A stretch of DNA of 64,000 bases, from contig NZ_VFOZ01000001.1 of the NCBI RefSeq assembly GCF_006716425.1, forward strand, positions 2,108,001 to 2,172,000, written 5' to 3'. The position numbers and the translations under genes are program-made. Below the pieces are notes generated by a model. That model was not told the origin of the DNA and made no database searches. It saw nothing but the letters and a program-made list of their open reading frames with translations. This DNA is from Actinoallomurus bryophytorum (GTDB lineage: Bacteria; Actinomycetota; Actinomycetes; Streptosporangiales; Streptosporangiaceae). Shown piece after piece: positions 34,757-42,982 of this stretch (its first letter is position 1; each line of letters begins with the position of its first letter).

Positions 34757-35827
34757 CTACGCGGGAGGCAGCAGTAGTCCTGCGGGCGGGTTCGCGGCGA
34801 TGCCCGCGGCGAGGGCGGCGCGGCCACCGGAGAACGTCGCGTCGGTGAAGTCGATGGTGGCCCCGGAGAACGTCGCGTGGGTGAAGTGGACCGCCGCGCC
34901 GGAGAACGTCGCGTCGGTGAAGTGGACGGTGCCGCCGGAGAACTCCGCGCCGGCGAAGTCGATGGTGCCGCCCGAGAGCGCCGCGCCGGTGAAGTGGAAC
35001 ATGGCGCCGGAGAACTCCGCGCCACGGAAGTCGATGGTGGCACCGGCGAACTCCGCGCCCGCGAAATGGACGGTGCCGCCGGAGAACTCCGCGCCCGCGA
35101 AGTCGACGGTGCCGGCGGAGAAGGTCGCGTCGCTCAAGTCGACGGCGGCGCCGGAGAACACCGCGGCGACGACGTGGACGGTGGCGCCGGAGAACTCCGC
35201 GCCGGTGAAGAGGACGGCGCCGCCGGAGAACACCGCTGCGACGAAAAGGAGGGTGCCGCCGGAGAAGGTGGCCCCGGTGAAGTCGATGACAGCGCCGGAG
35301 AACTCCGCGCGGGTGAAGTCGACGGCGGCGCCGGCGAACGTCGCGCCGCTGAAGTCGACGGCAGCACCGGAGAACGTCGCGTTCTGGAAGTCGACCGTGC
35401 CGCCGGAGAACATCGCGCCGCTGAAGTCGCCTCCGTCGAAGCGAACGCCGCTGAAGTCGAAGTCATGGCCTCGCCAGGAGACACGGGCGTTGTCGCGCAG
35501 ATGTGCGGTGATGATCGAGATGATGGTGTGGTGGACCTCTTGCCTGCCGCCGAATGTCAACTGTTCGGCCGCCGGTCCCCCCTGCGGGGAAGGTTGGTAG
35601 GGCGTCCGTAGGTAGGCGCACAGCTCGTCGATGCAGCTCTGCCGGCCGTCCCGCCACTCGTCGGCCAGGCCCGCCATCGCGTACACCCCGGCCAGCCGTA
35701 CCGCGGCCTCGGCGTGTCCGAGCCGCCCGACCGCCCTGGCGAACCTCCGGTCGAACACCCGCTTCCGGTCGTCGCGCTGCTCCCGTACGCCTCCAGCCCC
35801 GGCGGCACGCCGTTCGCGGTCGCTCAT
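34757..35827 (-). CDS. Pentapeptide-like repeat protein with sixteen 12-residue repeats
   Basis: 356 residues. The N-terminal 115 residues (RFARAVGRLGHAEAAVRLAG; DELCAYLRTPYQ; ISIITAHLRDNARVSWRGHD) are the helical module found in actinobacterial pentapeptide-repeat proteins. The rest is a near-perfect array of FSGGTVDFxxAT-type units, 12 residues each, which should form a right-handed beta-helix with Phe stacks. No transmembrane segment is seen, unlike many relatives. ATG 35827 was chosen because third-position G/C falls sharply upstream of it. Function is unknown; relatives include DNA-mimic and membrane-edge proteins. Confidence 0.82.
   Translation of the reverse strand: MSDRERRAAGAGGVREQRDDRKRVFDRRFARAVGRLGHAEAAVRLAGVYAMAGLADEWRDGRQSCIDELCAYLRTPYQPSPQGGPAAEQLTFGGRQEVHHTIISIITAHLRDNARVSWRGHDFDFSGVRFDGGDFSGAMFSGGTVDFQNATFSGAAVDFSGATFAGAAVDFTRAEFSGAVIDFTGATFSGGTLLFVAAVFSGGAVLFTGAEFSGATVHVVAAVFSGAAVDLSDATFSAGTVDFAGAEFSGGTVHFAGAEFAGATIDFRGAEFSGAMFHFTGAALSGGTIDFAGAEFSGGTVHFTDATFSGAAVHFTHATFSGATIDFTDATFSGGRAALAAGIAANPPAGLLLPPA
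34835..35410 (-). repeat. Tandem 36-bp coding repeat, 16 units
   Basis: Inside the repeat protein the DNA repeats every 36 bases, each beginning (reverse strand) TTCTCCGG and rich in GCGGAG. Units differ by a few bases. Period 36 means 12 residues, not the 5 of classical pentapeptide repeats. Such arrays can expand or contract by recombination. Confidence 0.8.
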
Positions 35828-36125
35828 CACCGACCGGGCCAGGTCACCACGGTCACGAACGACTTCAGGACCGCGAGTACCCGCTCGGTCGGCCATCGCC
35901 CGGCCGCCCGACGTAGGTCTCGCTCCCTGCCCGCGCAACCGTCCACACCCAAGACCGTAGGCAGACCAGGACTCACCACGACATCACCGGCCACATCTGG
36001 CCCCATCTGTCCCGTGGAAGCATGAACCCCATCTTGGAGGAGCGAGCACAGTCCGCGTGACGGTGGCGAGCCGGCGCGCTGTTCACCCGGCCAGTGCCAC
36101 GTGACCCGACTCGTGGGATTCGCCG

Positions 36126-36500
36126 CTACCGTGAGGCGACGAGCAGGGCGATTCGAACGATCGCAACGGCGGCGGCGAAATACCCCGCCACGACGGAAAA
36201 GGTCGCGGGCTCCTTGCCATCCCATGAGCGGCCGTACTGGTCGGGCGGCCTCCTGATTCTGAGCAGAGCGGGAATGCCGCACGCCAGGGCGATGACCGCG
36301 AAAATCAGCGGCGTACCGAAGCGACCGGCGGCATAGCTGGTGTCGACATCTGCACCTGGCTTGTACCTGAGCGAGGAGAGGGTAAAGAAAAGAGCGAGCA
36401 CCCCAAAGACCGCCGCTGTGATCGCTAGCCGATTGCGGCGTCGCGAACTGCCAGCGGTTTGCTGGTACTGCTCCACGGGTGGCTGGGGCCCTGTGGTCAT
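36126..36500 (-). CDS. Small membrane protein of unknown function
   Basis: 124 residues. A Gln/Pro-rich cytoplasmic N-terminus is followed by three hydrophobic helices: NRLAITAAVFGVLALFFTL, FGTPLIFAVIALACGIPALL and FSVVAGYFAAAVAIVRIALL. No known domain recognised. ATG at 36500; another ATG lies two codons upstream. The 297 bases between this gene's stop and the repeat protein start hold no gene that I can support. Confidence 0.65.
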   Translation of the reverse strand: MTTGPQPPVEQYQQTAGSSRRRNRLAITAAVFGVLALFFTLSSLRYKPGADVDTSYAAGRFGTPLIFAVIALACGIPALLRIRRPPDQYGRSWDGKEPATFSVVAGYFAAAVAIVRIALLVASR

Positions 36501-36645
36501 GATCACGAAGAGTAGAGGTGATCAGCCGATAGGCGTTCGGTCACCGGGGCACCAACCCTACAAAGCGGACGTCACCCGACCACCCGCGATAGGACGGGAC
36601 GTTGCCTCGCAGTCCCGCGAGTCGCTGGCCGGGCCTGCCGTCGCG

Positions 36646-37458
36646 TTATCTTTTTCGGGCCAGGTGCTGTAGTTGCCGCTCGTGCACGCCGGCCACCCAG
36701 TCCCAGCCGTCCTTGGCCGATGGGCCGACCCGCGGGTCGTCGGGAACTTGGGCGTCACGCAAGGCGTGTACGTACGCGCGGTCCTGGTCGATCCGTGCGT
36801 GTACCTGATCAGCTCCGCCGATGGACCCGTGGCCGGGGACGAGGACGTCGACATCACCCGCCACGCTCTCGAGCAGCCGCAGCGCGGCGAGGTAGTCCTC
36901 GATCGCGTCCGTGGTGCCGTTCAGGTCGAGTATCGGAATCAGGACGTCGGAAAGCATGTCGCCGGCGACGAGAACGCCGCTTTCCTCGACCAACAGCGAC
37001 GCGTGGCCCGGGGCATGTGCCTGATGCTCGATGATCCGGACCTGAGGGCCGTCCCAGGGAATGTGCGTCGTCCCGGCGGGCAGGCCGGTGATGAGGCCGA
37101 GCAGGTCCAGCGGTATCTCCTCGGCGATGTCCGGCGGTAGCAGCGCGGCGACGCGAGCCTTCGCATCCGCGCCCGACAGCCGATCTCGAACAGTGGCCGC
37201 GGCGCGGGCCGTGCCGTACCGGGGCGCCGTGCCGAGCATGGCGTGCCAGAGCAGGTGATCCCAATGAGGATGCGTGGAGAACCCGGCCACAACGGGCCGG
37301 CCCGATTCGGACAGGTCGTTCGCGAGGCAGACCATTTCGTGGTCCTGCACCCCGGCGTCGATCAGCAACACGCCCGCGCTGCCCTGCACGACAACGGCGT
37401 TGCTTTGGCAGAACTCGCTCTCGTGGACGAGCACGCCCTCCGTGACCTGCCTCAGCAC
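36646..37458 (-). CDS. Metallo-beta-lactamase-fold hydrolase
   Basis: 270 residues. The metal motif HPHWDH (HxHxDH) lies near residue 60, the second ligand His in APGHASLLV, the Asp in VLVAGDMLSD and the last His in VLVPGHGS. This is a complete two-metal site of the lactonase/glyoxalase II-like family. GTG at 37458 follows AGAAGGAG by 8 bases, an excellent site. Divergent from the PadR gene at 37634. Confidence 0.87.
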   Translation of the reverse strand: MLRQVTEGVLVHESEFCQSNAVVVQGSAGVLLIDAGVQDHEMVCLANDLSESGRPVVAGFSTHPHWDHLLWHAMLGTAPRYGTARAAATVRDRLSGADAKARVAALLPPDIAEEIPLDLLGLITGLPAGTTHIPWDGPQVRIIEHQAHAPGHASLLVEESGVLVAGDMLSDVLIPILDLNGTTDAIEDYLAALRLLESVAGDVDVLVPGHGSIGGADQVHARIDQDRAYVHALRDAQVPDDPRVGPSAKDGWDWVAGVHERQLQHLARKR

Positions 37459-37474
37459 CGGCGACACTCCTTCT

Positions 37475-37537
37475 GCTTGCGGTTTGCAATCGCTTGACGC
37501 GACGCTAGCGCCAAGCGGTAGTGGTTTGCAAGCACTT
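37475..37537. promoter_or_regulatory. Repeat-rich divergent promoter between MBL and PadR genes
   Basis: GGTTTGCAA occurs twice (near 37481 and 37524) and CGCTTG pairs with CAAGCG about a central GCTAGC. The AT-rich GATATATATGG near 37593 follows. This is a plausible PadR control region, but exact elements cannot be fixed by eye. Confidence 0.4.
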
Positions 37538-37633
37538 TGGGCGAGGCGAGCATTCCTCGATCTGTCAGCACACCCTTGCATACTTCGAGTGCCGATATAT
37601 ATGGTTCCGATCGTGGCGAGACGGCAGCAGGTC

Positions 37634-37957
37634 ATGACCGAGCCGACGTACTTCACCCTCGCGGCGTTGCTGGACGGCCCGTCGCACGGCTACGGGATCA
37701 TCAAGCGGGCCGGGGAACAGTCCGGCGGGCGGGTCCGGCTGGCTGTCGGGACGCTGTACGGCGCGCTGGACCGGCTGGCGTCGGACGGTCTGATCGTGGT
37801 GGACCGCGAGGAGGTCGTCGACGGCCGGCCTCGCCGCTACTTCCGTATCACTCAGGACGGGACCAGGGCTGTGACCCAGGAGGCTGAACGCATGCAACAG
37901 GCCGCACAGATCGTGATCGCACGTGGGATGCGCCGGACCGGGGCGGCGCCCGCATGA
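37634..37957 (+). CDS. PadR-family transcriptional regulator
   Basis: 107 residues. MTEPTYFTLAALLDGPSHGY then GIIKRAGEQSGGRVRLAVGT and LYGALDRLASDGLIVVDREE is the standard PadR winged helix, with wing RPRRYFRITQDG. Short PadR-s1 type with one C-terminal dimerisation helix. ATG 37634 was chosen; ATG 37601 would add 11 residues. The stop overlaps the next start (ATGA), so it is coupled with the membrane protein it probably controls. Confidence 0.88.
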   Translation: MTEPTYFTLAALLDGPSHGYGIIKRAGEQSGGRVRLAVGTLYGALDRLASDGLIVVDREEVVDGRPRRYFRITQDGTRAVTQEAERMQQAAQIVIARGMRRTGAAPA

Positions 37958-38928
37958 CCGGCACCGCGAACCTCCGGTACGGGTGGGTGCTGGCGCTCTA
38001 CCCGCGCTCCTATCGGGCCGAGCACGGCCAGGAGATCCTGGCCACCCTCGCGGAGGCCACCGGCCCCGACCGCCGGGTACCGCCATTGCGCGAGATCGGC
38101 GGACTGCTGTCGGCCGGGGCACTGGCCCGGGTACGCGCCACGGCGGACGGGGCGGTGTCGTGGTGGGCCGACGGAATCCACCTGGGCGTGTTCGTGCTCG
38201 CGCTTCTGGCCTTTGCCCCCAACACCGTGCAACTCCTCCACTCCTTCAACGAGAACCTTCCAGGTGCAACGGCCCCCTTCTACCCTGCCGCCTGGTTCCC
38301 GCTGCTCCCGCTGGTGATCTCGGTGGCGCTGATGCGCGGCTGGGTGTGGGTCGCGTTGCCGCCTGCGGTGGTGATGGCCGTTCAATATGGACGGTACTTC
38401 CACGGCCGATCGCTGTTGCCCTCGCTCCCCGACTACGGCCCGGACCTCTTCAACGGCACTGACGCGCTTCCACCACTGCTGATCGTCGCCGGGCTGCTGG
38501 TCCTGGCGGCACGGGGCAGACGGCCGCTCCGCCACCGATCCTGGCTCTGGTGGTCACCGGTGCTACTCGTGGTGCTCGGCCAGCCGGTCTTTCACTGGTG
38601 GGCCGACAACAGCCCGATCCAGACGTTGTGGTGGCCTCAGATCACCACCATGAGCTCCCCAATGCGGGGGATCATCCTGGTCATCCAGGCCGCGATGTTC
38701 CTGCTCACGATCTGGGCGACCAAGGTCACCGGCGACCTGCGCTGGGCGCTGGCCACCGCCGTCTACCTCGCGACCGTGGAGCTGTCCGCGATCCGCAACA
38801 TCGGCTTCGAACTCGCCCACCCTGATCTCATGACCGCCACCGTCGTCGGTACCGCCACCGGGCTCCTCGCCATGTTCGGCCTGGCCGCCAGGCGTACCCG
38901 CAAAGTGCGAGCATCAGCGGATCGGTAA
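37954..38928 (+). CDS. Integral membrane protein cotranscribed with PadR
   Basis: 324 residues, about seven helices (GVFVLALLAFAPNTVQLL; FPLLPLVISVALMRGWVWVA; PPLLIVAGLLVLAA and others). The N-terminal YPRSYRAEHGQEILATLAEA is the conserved amphipathic stretch of PadR-partner membrane proteins in actinobacteria (the RYGWVLALYPRSYR type). Relatives are annotated only as hypothetical. Coupled to PadR by a 4-base overlap. Confidence 0.75.
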   Translation: MTGTANLRYGWVLALYPRSYRAEHGQEILATLAEATGPDRRVPPLREIGGLLSAGALARVRATADGAVSWWADGIHLGVFVLALLAFAPNTVQLLHSFNENLPGATAPFYPAAWFPLLPLVISVALMRGWVWVALPPAVVMAVQYGRYFHGRSLLPSLPDYGPDLFNGTDALPPLLIVAGLLVLAARGRRPLRHRSWLWWSPVLLVVLGQPVFHWWADNSPIQTLWWPQITTMSSPMRGIILVIQAAMFLLTIWATKVTGDLRWALATAVYLATVELSAIRNIGFELAHPDLMTATVVGTATGLLAMFGLAARRTRKVRASADR

Positions 38929-38938
38929 CACCCCAGCG

Positions 38939-39973
38939 CTACGTAGCTGGATCCGTCCCCGTGACGTCCACCAGGACCTTGCCGACCGCGCCACTCTCCA
39001 CCGCCCGGTGTGCGTCGACGGTGCCGTCGAGCGGAAAGCGGACCAGCGGAAGGCCGTGCTCCTCGCCGACCGGCAGGGCGCCGTCGCCGACCGCGGCGGC
39101 GACGTCCTCGGCGGCCGCGGCGCGCGCCTCGGAACCGGCGGTGTAGAGCACCAGGAACTGCAGGCGTGTGTTCAGCACCATGTTCCGCAGCACGTTCAGT
39201 TCGACCGGCCTGCCGCCGTCGTTGGCGTAGGTGGAGATCGTGCCGCGTGTCCGCAGTACGGCCAGGTCCAGTGCGAGGTTCGCGCCGAGCGCCACCTCGG
39301 CGACGATGTCGACGCCGTCCGGGGCGATCTCGCGGATCGCGGCGGCCGGCTCGCCCTCGCGATAGTTGATCACGTGGTGGGCGCCGGCCGCGGTGGCCAG
39401 CCGGGCCTTCTCCGGACCGCTGACCGTGCTGATCACGGTGGCGCCGGCCCATCGGGCGAGCTGGATCACCGCGTGCCCGACCGCCCCAGCCCCACCCGCG
39501 GCGAGCACCACCCTGCCGGCGAGCGCGCCGGGCCGCAGGCGGCGAGGCCCGTCCTCGGCAACGGTGAGCGCGCGATGCGCGGTGAGCGCGGGTACGCCGA
39601 GTGCGGCGCCGACGTCGAACCCGACCTCGTCGGGCAGTGGCACGGCCTGCTCGGCGGGCACGACGGTGAACTCGGCGGCGGTACCGGTGGGCCGCCCGGC
39701 GGTGGCCATGAAAAGCCAGACCCGTTGACCGATCCGGCTCTGGTCGCCCCCCTCACCGATGGTGTCGATCACGCCGGCCCCGTCCAGGTGCGGAGTGACC
39801 TCGGGGAACCCCATGGGACTGGTGGAGCCGGAGCGGGCCTGCCCGTCGGTCGGGTTGACGCCGGACACGGCGACCCGGACGCGAACCTCGCCGGGGCCGG
39901 GCACGGGTGGGTCACGGTCGACGAGCTGAAGAACGTCGGGGCCGCCGTTGTCGCGATAGATGATCGCCTTCAT
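38939..39973 (-). CDS. NADPH:quinone reductase-type zinc-independent MDR oxidoreductase
   Basis: 344 residues. The MDR groove domain starts MKAIIYRDNGGPDVLQLVDR; the cofactor loop is AAGGAGAVGHAVIQLARWAG. No structural zinc cysteines are seen, as in quinone oxidoreductases (QOR). The region VSGVNPTDGQARSG is the QOR N-terminal signature. It reduces quinones or enones with NADPH. ATG 39973 follows AAGGACGG. The next gene on the strand upstream is an aldo/keto reductase, 72 bases away. Confidence 0.9.
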   Translation of the reverse strand: MKAIIYRDNGGPDVLQLVDRDPPVPGPGEVRVRVAVSGVNPTDGQARSGSTSPMGFPEVTPHLDGAGVIDTIGEGGDQSRIGQRVWLFMATAGRPTGTAAEFTVVPAEQAVPLPDEVGFDVGAALGVPALTAHRALTVAEDGPRRLRPGALAGRVVLAAGGAGAVGHAVIQLARWAGATVISTVSGPEKARLATAAGAHHVINYREGEPAAAIREIAPDGVDIVAEVALGANLALDLAVLRTRGTISTYANDGGRPVELNVLRNMVLNTRLQFLVLYTAGSEARAAAAEDVAAAVGDGALPVGEEHGLPLVRFPLDGTVDAHRAVESGAVGKVLVDVTGTDPAT

Positions 39974-40045
39974 GATCCGTCCTTACGTTCCTTGATTTTC
40001 GTGCCGCGGCGAAAACGGGCGTTCATCCCCGTGTCCCTCCCCCTC

Positions 40046-40990
40046 CTAGCCGATCGGGACTTCGTTGGAGCGAGACTCGACGGCGTCGAGGGCGGCGCGG
40101 CCGGCCTCGTCGAGGGTGAGCTCGCTGACCGCCATGTTGGCCTCCAGATGGGCGGGGTCGGCGGTGCCGGGTATGAGCAGCGCGTTCGGCGCGTGGTGCA
40201 GCAGCCAGGCGAGACCGACTTGGGAGGGCGTGACACCCAGCGACTCGGCCACGGCATGGACGGCGGGCTCCTCGGTGACCTTGGGCAGGCCCGGAAAGGC
40301 CCCGCCGAGTGGGAAGAACGGCACCCACGCGATGCCCTCGGCCGCGCACAGCCGCAGCATGTCCTCGTCGGCACGGGAAACGAGGCTGTACGCGTTCTGC
40401 ACGCAGACGATGCCGACCGGCAGGGCGCGACGCAGGCCTTCGAGGGTGACGCTGCTCAGGCCGATCGCGCCGATCTTGCCCTCGTCGCGGAGGGCGGTCA
40501 TGACCGCGAGCTGATCGTCGAGATCGACCACCTGGTCACCCTCGGGACGCAGACCGGGGCCGGAATCGAGGCGCCGGAGGTTGACCACGGGGAGCCGGTC
40601 GACGCCGAGGCCGCGCAGGTTGTCCTCGACGCTGGCCCGCAGTTGTTCGGGCCGCTGCGCGATCCGCAGCGGCAGACGCCCGCCTGGGTTGGGGTCGGCG
40701 CCGACCTTGGTGACGACCAGAACGCCGTCTTCTGAGCCCAGGGCTTCACGTATCACGGAGTTGGCGAAGCCGAATCCGTAGAACTCGGCGGTGTCCACGT
40801 GATCAACGCCCAGCTCGACGGCGCGGCGCAACAGGGCGACGGCCTCGCGGCGGCGGTCACGGAGGCGGTCGAGCTGGGCCGCACCGTAGCCCACCCGGAA
40901 CACGGTGCGGTCGGCGAACGAAGCAGTGGGGGTGCTGATGATGTCTCCTCGGTCAGCGATCACATCGGCGTGCAACGGTCGGGCCGACAC
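40046..40990 (-). CDS. Aldo/keto reductase
   Basis: 314 residues, possibly fewer. The catalytic Asp and Tyr are in DHVDTAEFYGFG, the Lys in LVVTKVG, and the C-terminal cofactor-binding segment is ALLIPGTADPAHLEANMA. GTG 40990 begins 7 bases after TATATT, suggesting a leaderless message; GTG 40963 is an alternative. A GAGGAG site lies just before codon ATCATC but no standard start follows it. Divergent from TetR across a clear operator, and probably cotranscribed with the quinone reductase. Confidence 0.85.
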   Translation of the reverse strand: MSARPLHADVIADRGDIISTPTASFADRTVFRVGYGAAQLDRLRDRRREAVALLRRAVELGVDHVDTAEFYGFGFANSVIREALGSEDGVLVVTKVGADPNPGGRLPLRIAQRPEQLRASVEDNLRGLGVDRLPVVNLRRLDSGPGLRPEGDQVVDLDDQLAVMTALRDEGKIGAIGLSSVTLEGLRRALPVGIVCVQNAYSLVSRADEDMLRLCAAEGIAWVPFFPLGGAFPGLPKVTEEPAVHAVAESLGVTPSQVGLAWLLHHAPNALLIPGTADPAHLEANMAVSELTLDEAGRAALDAVESRSNEVPIG

Positions 40991-41005
40991 CGTACGAATA
41001 TAAGA

Positions 41006-41027
41006 TGACAGATGTCAATATCTGTCA
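41006..41027. promoter_or_regulatory. TetR operator
   Basis: TGACAGAT and ATCTGTCA, perfect 8-bp arms with a 6-base centre, lie in the spacer between the aldo/keto reductase and the TetR gene. The site overlaps the reductase promoter region, so TetR binding would block it. Confidence 0.65.
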
Positions 41028-41168
41028 CTCCAACTCACGACGGCAGATGGACTGACAGACTTTGACGTCCGTCAGCCGCTGACGTACGTTCTCCGCTGCG
41101 GAGGCCTGATGGGCTGGCACAACAGCCTCGAACCCGCGGCCTCGTACCGGCTCGACAAGGAGACCTGA

Positions 41169-41756
41169 TTGCGCGGGGAGCCACTCGACGCGGAGACGAT
41201 CGTGTCGGCCACTGAGGAAGTGCTGCGCCGCCACGGCCCAGAGAAAACCACGGTGCTCGACGTCGCACGGCTGCTGGGCGTGAGCCACGGGAGCGTGTAC
41301 CGGCATTTTCCGTCCAAGGCAGCGCTGCGCGAGGCCGTCATACGGCGCTGGCTCGACCGGGTGCAAGAGGATCTCGCGGCGACGGTCCAGGATCGCGAAG
41401 CGACCCCGTCCGACCGGCTACGTGGCCTGCTCACCACCATGTTCGCCGTGAAACGGGCGAAGGTGGCGGAGGACCCGGAGTTGTTCGCCACCTTCCGGGT
41501 GCTGGCGGCGGAGCACAGCACCGTGTCCTCCGCCCATGTCGCCTTCTTGCTCACCCAGATTCGGGCGATCGTCGCCGACGGCATCGCCGACGGCGACTTC
41601 GCGGCCTGTGAGCCAGAGGTGGTCGCGCGAGCCATCCTCAACGCGACCAGCCGCTTCCACGATCCGGCGCACGCCGCGGAGTGGCACACCCCCGAGGTCG
41701 AAGCGGAGTCCGCGGATGTCATCTCACTCATCCTCGACGGCATCCGGGCACGGTGA
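41169..41756 (+). CDS. TetR-family transcriptional regulator
   Basis: 195 residues. TTG start at 41169 follows AAGGAGA by 6 bases, a strong site that decides this rare start. The DNA-binding domain is complete (TTVLDVARLLGVSHGSVYRH then FPSKAALREAVIRRWLD). The ligand domain is all helical (LLTTMFAVKRAKVAEDPELF). Likely represses the divergent aldo/keto reductase-quinone reductase pair through the operator at 41006. Confidence 0.9.
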   Translation: MRGEPLDAETIVSATEEVLRRHGPEKTTVLDVARLLGVSHGSVYRHFPSKAALREAVIRRWLDRVQEDLAATVQDREATPSDRLRGLLTTMFAVKRAKVAEDPELFATFRVLAAEHSTVSSAHVAFLLTQIRAIVADGIADGDFAACEPEVVARAILNATSRFHDPAHAAEWHTPEVEAESADVISLILDGIRAR

Positions 41757-42028
41757 TGTCGGCTCGTCGGGTGGACCGCGGGCCCGACTCGATACCTCCA
41801 ACGGCGGCGGCGAACGACCTCCTGGACTGCGCATCGGACACCGACGAGGCCGGCGCGGCCTACGACGCCCTGCTCAGCGCCGCCCGTTCACACACAGTGG
41901 ACGAAGCCGCACTCGGTCGCCTGTTCGACGCGCTGGACGTCGAGCGGCTGACCACCGAACTGCACGCCTCCATCGACCTCACCGCCGCACTCGACATCGC
42001 CCGGCGCGCCGGGCTGACCCAGGGCTGA
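41756..42028 (+). CDS. Small hypothetical protein coupled to TetR
   Basis: 90 residues. The ATG overlaps the TetR stop (TGATG), so it is read by translational coupling. It is helical and acidic (LLDCASDTDEAGAAYDALLS; DALDVERLTTELHASIDLTA) with no transmembrane segment or known domain. Codon bias is normal for the region, which supports it being real. Function unknown. Confidence 0.55.
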   Translation: MSARRVDRGPDSIPPTAAANDLLDCASDTDEAGAAYDALLSAARSHTVDEAALGRLFDALDVERLTTELHASIDLTAALDIARRAGLTQG

Positions 42029-42054
42029 CGCTCCTCTTCTATCAGGCGCGGATC

Positions 42055-42930
42055 TCACCACAACTGCGGGTCGTCCGGGATATCCCTGGGTGGGCGGTCG
42101 TAGGGATTGGCCATGGCGTGGGCGGCGAATCCGGCGGCCTCGGCGACGCCACTCGCGACCATCGCCGTTTCGATCTCCCGCAACAGATCCTCCGGCCGGT
42201 CCGTGCCGAACATCCAGCGCATCACCGGCTGGTCGTTGAACACGAGTACCGGTCGCAGTTCAGGCCGGTCGAGCAGCATCCGCAGAGTCCCCAGCACCCA
42301 CTGCGCGCGCGGTGGGTGATCCCGAACGGCCGGCCGCGCACGCCACCATGGGCTCGCGAAAACCGGGTGCAGTGCACGGAACGATATTCCATGACGGCTG
42401 TACGGAGCGCCCCAGATGTTGAGCGGCTGGCCATACGGTGGGCCAAGAGAGATCTTCGGCCGCAGCGGACAGGCGGCGAGTACGAAGCGGTCCAACCCGG
42501 GCCAGGGATATCGCTTCGTGGCCGCGGTCAGCGGCTTGTACCGGTAGGCACCTCCCCGGCTCGGGGTCGGATGCACCATTACGCTGCCGCTGTCGATGGT
42601 CAAGTAAGGGATGAGGAAGCGGCGCGACCGCCCAGGCACCGAATCGACGATCAGGCCGTGCTCGCATATCCGGATCCGCGTCCGCACCAGAGCGAGCACG
42701 GGATAGAGCACGCCCAGAGTCGCGATACCCAGCATGATGAAGAAGGGGTCCAGCGCCCCGTGCACCGATGCGGCGAGCGAGATCACGAGGACCGTGACAG
42801 GCAGAACAAGCCAGAACGCCGCGATTCCCGCCCAGCCGCGCCTGTTGGGCTTCAACGGGTAAATGGTCGATCGCACCGCGCCCGCTTGAGCCACACTCTG
42901 AATCAGAGATTCAGGTTCTCGAAAGCTCAT
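42055..42930 (-). CDS. Membrane protein of unknown function
   Basis: 291 residues. Two hydrophobic helices near residues 34-90 (GIAAFWLVLPVTVLVISLAA; FFIMLGIATLGVLYPVLALV) are followed by a soluble domain beginning RTRIRICEHGLIVDSVPGRS, the strand pattern of a PH-like or YdbT-like domain, then a C-terminal helical part. ATG 42930 has AAGGTG 7 bases upstream. No firm family. Confidence 0.65.
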   Translation of the reverse strand: MSFREPESLIQSVAQAGAVRSTIYPLKPNRRGWAGIAAFWLVLPVTVLVISLAASVHGALDPFFIMLGIATLGVLYPVLALVRTRIRICEHGLIVDSVPGRSRRFLIPYLTIDSGSVMVHPTPSRGGAYRYKPLTAATKRYPWPGLDRFVLAACPLRPKISLGPPYGQPLNIWGAPYSRHGISFRALHPVFASPWWRARPAVRDHPPRAQWVLGTLRMLLDRPELRPVLVFNDQPVMRWMFGTDRPEDLLREIETAMVASGVAEAAGFAAHAMANPYDRPPRDIPDDPQLW

Positions 42931-42982
42931 TTCAGACACCTTGGGCGTCACTCCAATCACCGGATACCGACACGCACCATCG

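Noticed and set aside
34835-35410. CRISPR array
   Set aside because: The 36-bp period has no distinct spacers and the repeat is in-frame coding sequence.
34877-35611. Forward frame of repeated GELRAGEVDGA-type units
   Set aside because: Antisense translation of the 36-bp repeat; periodicity is inherited from the real gene on the other strand.
39008-40735. Forward 575-codon frame across two genes
   Set aside because: It spans the antisense of both the quinone reductase and the aldo/keto reductase, which carry clear family motifs.
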